Source of the DNA: JAYWIG01 sp043789035
GTDB lineage: Bacteria; Pseudomonadota; Gammaproteobacteria; Burkholderiales; Burkholderiaceae_E
Direction of reading: 5' to 3'
NCBI GenBank assembly: GCA_043789035.1
Contig: JAYWIG010000026.1
Location: 1 to 20,415, forward strand
Length of the DNA stretch: 20,415 nucleotides
In this document: positions 15,189 to 20,415 of the stretch, in pieces
Layout of the letters: each line of letters starts with the position of its first letter
Numbering within the stretch: the stretch's first letter is position 1
The notes under the pieces: model-generated
Told to the model about the DNA's origin: nothing
Databases searched by the model: none
The model's input: only the letters and a program-made list of their open reading frames with translations
Translations under genes and position numbers: made by a program

Positions 15189-16282
15189 AACTCGGAATGT
15201 TTATGATGCCCATTCATCCTCCTGGGCGCGATGTTGCGGAGGCGTTGCAAGAGGATAGAGATGCCGTCATTCTGGCCGATCAGCTTGGGTTTTGTGAAGC
15301 CTACATCGGCGAGCATGTGACCGACGCTGCGGAAATTATTACGTCTTCGATGATGTTTTTGGCCAGTCTTGCCTACGAAACTAAGCAGATCATGTTGGGC
15401 ACTGGCACATTGAATTTGCCTAATAGTCACCCGGCGGGTGTTGCGGCGAACGCCGCTATGTTGGATCACATGTTGAAAGGCCGCTTCATTATGGGCATTA
15501 GCCCCGGCGGCTTAATGTCTGACGCTGAGGCATTTGGTAACTTCGGTACTAACCGTAATGAGATGTTTGTTGAGTGCATTAATACTGTACTGAAGATTTG
15601 GGAATCAGAGCCGCCGTACAACATCGAAGGTAAGTACTGGAATGTGTCAGTAGGCCGCACCATGATTCCTGAAATTGGCCAAGGTTTCATCATGAAGCCT
15701 TACCAAAAGCCTCATCCTCTGATCGTCGGTACAGCCGTTGCACCGCATTCTCAAGGAGTCGCTGAAATGGCCAAGCGTGGTTGGCAACCAATATCGGCGA
15801 ACTTCTTAATGCCTGAATGGGTGAAGAGCCATTGGCCCAAATATGTCGAAGGGCGCGCTGCAGTTGGCGCGGTGGCTTCACCTGCTGAATGGCGCGTTGC
15901 AAAAAGCATTTTTGTAGCCGATGATGCCGCTACGGCAAAAGCTTATGGCCACGGCGCGCAAGGCCCGCATCATTTTTATTTCAAACAATTGATACGAAAG
16001 CTAGTGGGTGCAGGAGGGCGTGGCAACCTTTTTAAAACCGACCCCGATATGCCTAATGAAACGATTACCGCCGATTACGTGACCGAACGATTAGTCTTGG
16101 CAGGCACAGTAGATTCTGTGGTTGATCAGCTATTAGCGTTCCGCGAACAAGTGGGTGATTTCGGTACCTTGTTGTATGCCTGTCATGATTGGATAGACCC
16201 TACTTTGGCTAAGCGCTCAATGCAATTGATGGCAGAACAAGTGATGCCCCGAGTCAATGCAGCCATCGGGAAGGGCGCTTAA
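15185..16282 (+). CDS. Luciferase-like (LLM-class) flavin-dependent monooxygenase
   Basis: 365 residues, full length for the bacterial luciferase-like TIM-barrel family. It begins MKLGMFMMPIHPPGRDVAEALQ and has GFCEAYIGEH, GTGTLNLPNSHPAGVAANAAMLDHMLKGR (cited in pieces), MGISPGG, and the late segment DYVTERLVLAGTVDSVVDQLLAFRE. The HPPGR opening is shared with limonene 1,2-monooxygenase-like members. It should use reduced flavin and oxygen on an organic substrate, but the sequence does not tell which. The preceding reductase argues for free FMNH2 rather than F420. It is coupled to that gene by a 4-nt overlap and followed directly by a dehydrogenase (stop and start adjacent). Confidence 0.9.
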   Translation: MKLGMFMMPIHPPGRDVAEALQEDRDAVILADQLGFCEAYIGEHVTDAAEIITSSMMFLASLAYETKQIMLGTGTLNLPNSHPAGVAANAAMLDHMLKGRFIMGISPGGLMSDAEAFGNFGTNRNEMFVECINTVLKIWESEPPYNIEGKYWNVSVGRTMIPEIGQGFIMKPYQKPHPLIVGTAVAPHSQGVAEMAKRGWQPISANFLMPEWVKSHWPKYVEGRAAVGAVASPAEWRVAKSIFVADDAATAKAYGHGAQGPHHFYFKQLIRKLVGAGGRGNLFKTDPDMPNETITADYVTERLVLAGTVDSVVDQLLAFREQVGDFGTLLYACHDWIDPTLAKRSMQLMAEQVMPRVNAAIGKGA

Positions 16283-17170
16283 ATGGTTACCAAGAATTTA
16301 TCGACTGTTGGCGTGATCGGGCTGGGCATTATGGGTTCGGCCATGTCTGCCAATCTGGTTAAAGCGGGGTTTAAGGTCTACGGCTTTGATCCAGTCGCCG
16401 CTGCGCGCAATAAGCTGAAAAAAGCCGGTGGCACACCTTGCAAATCGGTGACAGAAGTTGCTGCCCAATGTGATCGAATGATCTTTTCACTGCCGAGTGA
16501 AAAAGCACTTGAGAGTATTTGCGAAGAGCTGGTTGCCGCCAAACCGAGTGGCCTGATTATTGCCGAAACAAGTACCTTACCCGAGACTGCCAAATTGAAA
16601 GCGTTCGCGCTTCTGGCGAAGCACAAGATCACGCTATTAGACTGCCCGCTTTCAGGTACGGGTGCCCAAGCCGTTACCGGTGACCTTTCAATATATGCAA
16701 GCGGTAATGCCAAAGCAATCAAAGCGTTCGCTCCCGTATTCGAAGGCTTTGCTCGTGCCCGTTACGACGTGGGTGCCTTTGGTAATGGTATTCGTATGAA
16801 ACTCGTCGCCAACCTATTGGTTGCAATTCATAATGTGTCGACAGCGGAAGCTATTTTAATGGGTGTTCGTTCTGGATTAGACGCTGATATGATTGTGAAA
16901 GTTGTCGCGGATGGTGCCGGTGGTTCGCGCATGTTTCAAGTCCGCGGGCCAGCAATGGTGAAACGGTCTTGGGCCGAAGCGACAATGAAAGTGTCTGTGT
17001 GGCAAAAAGATATGCGGCTCATTAATGATGCGTTGCAAGCAACCGATACCCCGGCACCCTTGTTCGCTACGACGATGCCAATTTACAACGCTGCCATGGC
17101 GATGGGCCATGCGATGGACGACACCGCTGCCGTATACGCAGTGCTAGAGCGCTTGACTAAATCGACTTAA
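16283..17170 (+). CDS. Beta-hydroxyacid dehydrogenase (3-hydroxyisobutyrate dehydrogenase family)
   Basis: 295 residues, typical length. The NAD(P)-binding opening VIGLGIMGSAMSANLVKAG (residues 11-29), the substrate block DCPLSGTGAQAVTGDLSIYASG (120-141; cited in part), and the catalytic Lys173 and Asn177 in GNGIRMKLVANLL are present. These enzymes oxidise 3-hydroxyacids or reduce their semialdehydes. The start follows the monooxygenase stop with no gap, so it probably handles a later step of the same pathway, oxidising or reducing a hydroxylated product. Its stop lies inside a 14-bp tandem duplication. Confidence 0.92.
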   Translation: MVTKNLSTVGVIGLGIMGSAMSANLVKAGFKVYGFDPVAAARNKLKKAGGTPCKSVTEVAAQCDRMIFSLPSEKALESICEELVAAKPSGLIIAETSTLPETAKLKAFALLAKHKITLLDCPLSGTGAQAVTGDLSIYASGNAKAIKAFAPVFEGFARARYDVGAFGNGIRMKLVANLLVAIHNVSTAEAILMGVRSGLDADMIVKVVADGAGGSRMFQVRGPAMVKRSWAEATMKVSVWQKDMRLINDALQATDTPAPLFATTMPIYNAAMAMGHAMDDTAAVYAVLERLTKST

Positions 17171-17184
17171 CTAAATCGACTTAA
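17157..17184. repeat. 14-bp tandem duplication at a convergent junction
   Basis: CTAAATCGACTTAA occurs twice in direct tandem (17157-17170 and 17171-17184). The first copy holds the stop codon of the hydroxyacid dehydrogenase; the second ends just before the stop of the convergent TetR gene. It looks like a local slip duplication. No terminator hairpin is visible around it. Confidence 0.85.
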
Positions 17185-17868
17185 CTAAGCAGTCTTAGTT
17201 TTTGTCTTAACTGGTTTGTTCGACGCTAAGAGTGCTGGGTAAACACTTTTAGCGCCGGCCAAAAAGTTATCGACCGCAAATTCCACTTTGCTCATCAACG
17301 GCACTGGCATTTTGATTTGATAAACATGATGGCGTACGGCATAGTAAAAAATGCCGCCGTGCAAATTCCAAACAAACTCCATTTCGTCATCCGAGACGGT
17401 AGTGGAAGTTTCAAGTTTGCAGTAGTGCCGAACTTCGCGACACAGCACAGGCATCAATTCCTTTCGAATTAATTTGATGTAGCGCTGGTTTAACGATGGG
17501 TTGGTTAAACCAGAAAACATGTAAATACGAATCCAATCGGGTTGGTAAGTCGCTTCTGAGTACTGGCGATAAAACTCGATCAATCGATCTCGCAATGGCA
17601 CAGATCGATCTTGTAAAAGCTTTAACCAAATAGGGTTCCAGCGCCCTTCGAAAACAGTTTCATAAACCTTATCGACGAGTGCCTGCTTGTTCGAAAAGTA
17701 GCGGTAAAGAAGCGGCTGAGTAATACCCAACCGCTTCGATAGTTCACGTGTTTGGCCAGAAAAACCGACCTCTGCAAAGTAACTGATGGCGCCTTCGACA
17801 ATAAGTGCTTCTCGTTCTAAAGGCGATAGCCTTGCTTTTACGGTTTCTTTATTCAGCCTTGATGCCAT
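17185..17868 (-). CDS. TetR-family regulator of the monooxygenase/propeller regulon
   Basis: 227 residues. The HTH is at about 22-66 (LIVEGAISYFAEVGFSGQTRELSKRLGITQPLLYRYFSNK, cited in pieces), with the ITQPLLYRYFSNK recognition segment clear. The ligand-binding domain runs to about residue 210, then a Lys/Thr-rich tail (KPVKTKTKTA). It overlaps the upstream TctC gene by 20 nt and should be cotranscribed from the promoter at 18840-18905. Two matching palindromes control this block, and it is the only local TetR gene inside it, so it is the natural binder and would regulate its own transcript. The ligand is probably the pathway substrate or product. Confidence 0.9.
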   Translation of the reverse strand: MASRLNKETVKARLSPLEREALIVEGAISYFAEVGFSGQTRELSKRLGITQPLLYRYFSNKQALVDKVYETVFEGRWNPIWLKLLQDRSVPLRDRLIEFYRQYSEATYQPDWIRIYMFSGLTNPSLNQRYIKLIRKELMPVLCREVRHYCKLETSTTVSDDEMEFVWNLHGGIFYYAVRHHVYQIKMPVPLMSKVEFAVDNFLAGAKSVYPALLASNKPVKTKTKTA

Positions 17869-18838
17869 TGTCCGCGATTAATTTTGAGTACTTGGCGTTT
17901 TCAGCCGCTAAAAACACCCGGAACTCTTCTTGCGTAGTCGACTGAGGCTCGACGCCGAGTGCAGCAAACCGTTCTTTCAGATCCGGATCCACCATAATTT
18001 TAGCGAGCGAAGCTTGAAATATATCCACAATCCCCTTCGGGGTGCCGGCTGGCAAATAAACCCCCCACCAATTTTCTGCTACTAAACCGCTCACGCCGGC
18101 TTCTGAAAACGTGGGTACGTCTGGCATGAGGGCAGAGCGCTTCGCACCCGTACTAGCTAACGGCCGCAACTTTCCGACTTTGATATGTTGCGATACAGGC
18201 AAGATGTCCGACACCATCATATTCAAGTGCCCTGCGAGTAAGTCATTCACGGCTAGACCGCCGCCTTTATAACCAACCCCGATCATTTTTATTTTGGCTT
18301 GCCGCATCATCATTTCGCCACCCAGATGTGCCATGCTGCCTGGCCCACTCGTCCCAAAATTGAGTGCATTCGGTTTTTCACGCGCCGCAGCAATGAGTTC
18401 GGCAACAGTTTTATAAGGTGATGCTGTCGGTACGACTAAAACGTTCGGGCCCGTTGCAGTAAGCGATACGGCGATGAAATCTTTCTCCATACTGTACGGA
18501 ACTTTGCTGATCAGTGGGTTCACCAGCGCTGGCCCAAGATTGCCAACGACAAAGGTGTAGCCATCATTGGGTGCGCGCGCGGTAAACTCCATGCCGATGG
18601 CCCCAGCCGCACCCGGTTTACTCTCGATAATCACTTGATGGCCCCAAAGTGCACTAAGCTTTAAGCCGATGATGCGGGCCATCAGGTCAGAACTTCCACC
18701 GGGTGGGTATGTCACTACCAGTCTTACGGGCTTGGTGGGAAATGCTGGGGCTTGTGCTTGAGCGCCGAGTGCGCAAAAACCAAGGGCTGCGCACATAATT
18801 GAGCGCAACAAGAAACGTTTTCTAGAACCAGAATGCAT
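17849..18838 (-). CDS. Bug/TctC-family tripartite tricarboxylate periplasmic binding protein
   Basis: 329 residues. A basic N-terminus and a helix ending GAQAQA mark a cleavable signal peptide (cut near residue 29). The mature part starts PAFPTKPVRLVVTYPPGGSSDLMARII, the family signature, and shows VIIESKPGAAGAIG, DGYTFVVGN, NFGTSGPGSMAHL and the C-terminal LAAENAKYSKLIADNGIK. These proteins bind organic acids in the periplasm for TctAB transporters. No tctA or tctB gene is visible, as for many orphan Bug proteins of Burkholderiales, which may share permeases or act as sensors. It leads a two-gene operon with the TetR regulator and diverges from the propeller gene. Confidence 0.93.
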   Translation of the reverse strand: MHSGSRKRFLLRSIMCAALGFCALGAQAQAPAFPTKPVRLVVTYPPGGSSDLMARIIGLKLSALWGHQVIIESKPGAAGAIGMEFTARAPNDGYTFVVGNLGPALVNPLISKVPYSMEKDFIAVSLTATGPNVLVVPTASPYKTVAELIAAAREKPNALNFGTSGPGSMAHLGGEMMMRQAKIKMIGVGYKGGGLAVNDLLAGHLNMMVSDILPVSQHIKVGKLRPLASTGAKRSALMPDVPTFSEAGVSGLVAENWWGVYLPAGTPKGIVDIFQASLAKIMVDPDLKERFAALGVEPQSTTQEEFRVFLAAENAKYSKLIADNGIKAE

Positions 18839-18879
18839 AAGTGTCTCCTAAAATATTCTGTACTTTTAAACTACGTACT

Positions 18880-18947
18880 TTGCTTGAACAACTTTAGTTT
18901 ATATTATCAACTGATAAATTAACAGAATTAATTAATAGAACTAAACC
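18880..18947 (+). promoter_or_regulatory. Divergent regulatory region with second TTATCA-N2-TGATAA operator
   Basis: TTATCA-AC-TGATAA lies at 18904-18917, a 6-bp inverted repeat with 2-nt centre, 30 nt before ATG 18948 and 66 nt from the tctC start on the other strand. A weak + strand promoter, TTGCTT then 16 nt then TATTAT, would overlap it. It is the near-twin of the site at 14596-14611, again followed by TTAACAGA. Position between divergent starts would let one repressor control both transcripts. Confidence 0.62.
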
Positions 18948-20213
18948 ATGACTATGCCGACAAATCCTCTGACAGCCCCAAGTAGCGCTTCGCGCGCAGA
19001 CCAAACACTCGCCCTCAATATGAAGTTGCTCGCTCACCACGAGCTTGCTGGTTTTGGTGGTCTGGGCGAAGGTATGGCGATACAGAAAACCAATGATGGA
19101 CGCCGCATTCTTTGGTTGGCTCACGAATCGGCACCAAAGAACTTTTCGGGGGTTGACGTCACCGACCCTCGAAACCCAAAGCTGATTGTGCAAACTGATT
19201 TGCCGCATGCCAAGGTGCGCTCAAACTCTTTAGATGTGGTCGGCAACGTGATGGCGGTGGCTTATCAAACCCAAACCGTTGGCTTAAAGCCTGCGGGGGT
19301 TGATTTGTTCGATATTAGTAACCCTGAGCATCCTAAATTGATTTCGCATTTCGATTGCTCAGGGCCACATTCTCGTGGTGTTCATGCCGTCTGGTTTGTC
19401 GAAGAAAAGTACCTACATATGTCGGCGGGTTCGTCTGATTTTCAACCGCGTAACCCCCTCGATGATCAGTTCTATCGTATTCTCGATGTTTCGAACCCAG
19501 CGAAACCTTTTGAGGTCGGGCGCTGGTGGTATCCAGGAACGAGAGAGGGAGATGAAGCGCCGTCACCGGCGAGGTTGCCAGCACCTTTCGACATGGGCTT
19601 TCGTACCCACAATACCAATGTTTTTCCTGAGCGGCCAGATCGTGCTTTTGTCGGTTACATCGATGGTGGTGCAGTGGTGCTTGATATTGCCGACAAGAGC
19701 AATATCAAGGTGGTTTCGAAATGGAATCATTCACCGCCATTCAATGGTTTTACGCATACCGTATTGCCGTTGTTTGATCGCGGTTTGTGGATTGTGAGCG
19801 ACGAGTGTGTGCTTGATAACGGCGAAGATTGGCCAAAACTTGTTTGGGTAGTGGATGCTCGAAATGAAGCTAACCCGGTACCAATCAGTACCTTTCCAGC
19901 ACCACCCGTGGAAGCGTTTGCGAAGCGCGGTGGGCGCTTTGGTGCCCACAACTTGCATGAGAATTTACCCATCCCCACATCGTTCCGATCCGACACCATC
20001 ATCATCGGCACATTCTTTAATGCCGGTGTACGCGTTTACGATACGTCGAATCCTTATCAGGTGCAGGAAATCGCTTACTACGTGCCGGGCGCGCCCAAGC
20101 TTTCACCAGCGGGGGCGATTCAATTGAATGATGTATATGTTGATGAAAATCGCATCGTGTATACGGTTGATCGGTTTACAGGTGGCCTCTATATTCTTGA
20201 AATGAATATTTAA
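18948..20213 (+). CDS. LVIVD-repeat beta-propeller, possible metalloprotein
   Basis: 421 residues, no signal peptide. The repeat FDISNPEHPKLISHFD, LDVSNPAKPFEVGRWW, VVLDIADKSNIKVVSKW, VVDARNEANPVPISTF and VYDTSNPYQVQEIAYY recurs every ~50-75 residues, the LVIVD-type blade of a beta-propeller. At the first strand of four successive blades the equivalent residue is His: His146 (GVHAVW), His221 (RTHNTNV), His270 (FTHTVLP) and His334 (GAHNLHE); the last blade has LNDVY. In propellers this position faces the central channel, where His rings bind metal in carotenoid oxygenases and selenium-binding-protein-like enzymes. A metal-dependent enzyme is therefore inferred, but homology alone gives no function. 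The gene is followed by a CobW-type GTPase after 3 nt. Confidence 0.75.
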   Translation: MTMPTNPLTAPSSASRADQTLALNMKLLAHHELAGFGGLGEGMAIQKTNDGRRILWLAHESAPKNFSGVDVTDPRNPKLIVQTDLPHAKVRSNSLDVVGNVMAVAYQTQTVGLKPAGVDLFDISNPEHPKLISHFDCSGPHSRGVHAVWFVEEKYLHMSAGSSDFQPRNPLDDQFYRILDVSNPAKPFEVGRWWYPGTREGDEAPSPARLPAPFDMGFRTHNTNVFPERPDRAFVGYIDGGAVVLDIADKSNIKVVSKWNHSPPFNGFTHTVLPLFDRGLWIVSDECVLDNGEDWPKLVWVVDARNEANPVPISTFPAPPVEAFAKRGGRFGAHNLHENLPIPTSFRSDTIIIGTFFNAGVRVYDTSNPYQVQEIAYYVPGAPKLSPAGAIQLNDVYVDENRIVYTVDRFTGGLYILEMNI

Positions 20214-20216
20214 CCT

Positions 20217-20415
20217 GTGAGCTCTGATCGAGATTCATTGGCCGGGAAAATCCCGGTCACCCTTGTCACTGGTTTTTTAGGCAGCGGCAAAACCACGTTG
20301 ATAGGGAAATTGGTTCAACACCCGGATATGAACCGAGTGGCAGTGGTGATTAACGAAGTTGGCGAAATTGGTATTGACCATGATTTGGTCACGATGACTT
20401 CAGAGAACATCACTT
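20217..20415 (+). CDS. G3E/CobW-type GTPase, 3' end beyond window
   Basis: The visible 66 residues from GTG 20217 include the Walker A GFLGSGKTTL (about residues 19-28) and NEVGEIGIDHDL, the hallmark opening of the COG0523/CobW GTPase family of metal chaperones or insertases. The usual C-C-C metal motif (GCxCC) would lie past the window edge. GTG starts 3 nt after the propeller stop, so they are likely cotranscribed. The gene runs off the window. A hairpin (CCGGGA/TCCCGG at 20242-20256) lies in its early coding region. Confidence 0.85.
   Translation, partial: MSSDRDSLAGKIPVTLVTGFLGSGKTTLIGKLVQHPDMNRVAVVINEVGEIGIDHDLVTMTSENIT

Noticed and set aside
1..20415. CRISPR arrays, rRNA, tRNA, transposases, prophage genes
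   Set aside because: None was recognised by reading the window; no regular short repeats with spacers, no transposase-like protein.

Overview
The window looks like a chromosomal stretch from a Gram-negative proteobacterium, most likely betaproteobacterial (Burkholderiales-like). The reasons are a Bug/TctC-type periplasmic binding protein, a Tat-exported Rieske protein, a lipoprotein with a lipobox, a LytTR two-component system and general gene style. Taxonomy is inferred from gene content only. Gene density is high. No rRNA, tRNA, CRISPR array or insertion sequence was seen.

Region 1 (1-4321, + strand) is the right-hand end of what looks like a small carrier-protein assembly line. It holds a thioesterase cut by the window edge, an adenylate-forming ligase fused to a C-terminal carrier-protein domain, a protein resembling the Bacillus Tgl transglutaminase, and a solute-binding-protein fold with no signal peptide. 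The genes overlap or nearly touch. The best idea is that a carboxylic acid is activated and loaded onto the carrier in cis, a transglutaminase-like Cys enzyme makes an amide bond (as AdmF does in andrimid synthesis), and the thioesterase releases product or edits. This is the strongest candidate for something undescribed.

Region 2 (4342-9204) is mixed: a DUF1330 protein and a Tat-exported Rieske protein on the minus strand, a divergent amidase-signature hydrolase, and then a three-gene signalling operon. That operon has a stand-alone 2TM protein, a LytS-type histidine kinase with the same 2TM domain, and a LytTR response regulator.

Region 3 (9237-14379) holds a HipBA toxin-antitoxin pair with a palindromic candidate operator, a START/SRPBCC-like lipoprotein, a TetR regulator followed by a 5'-truncated short-chain dehydrogenase remnant, an EamA/DMT exporter and a ChrR-like double cupin.

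Region 4 (14580-20415) reads as one regulon for uptake and oxidation of an unknown organic compound. A flavin reductase, a luciferase-like flavin monooxygenase and a beta-hydroxyacid dehydrogenase form a tight operon. A TctC-type binding protein and a TetR regulator form a convergent operon with a 20-nt overlap. A beta-propeller protein and a G3E/CobW GTPase, running off the window, form a third. Near-identical palindromes (TTATCA-N2-TGATAA) lie before the first operon and in the divergent promoter between the second and third, and probably bind the TetR protein encoded inside the block. The propeller carries a His at the equivalent position of four successive blades, so it may be a metalloenzyme served by the adjacent GTPase.
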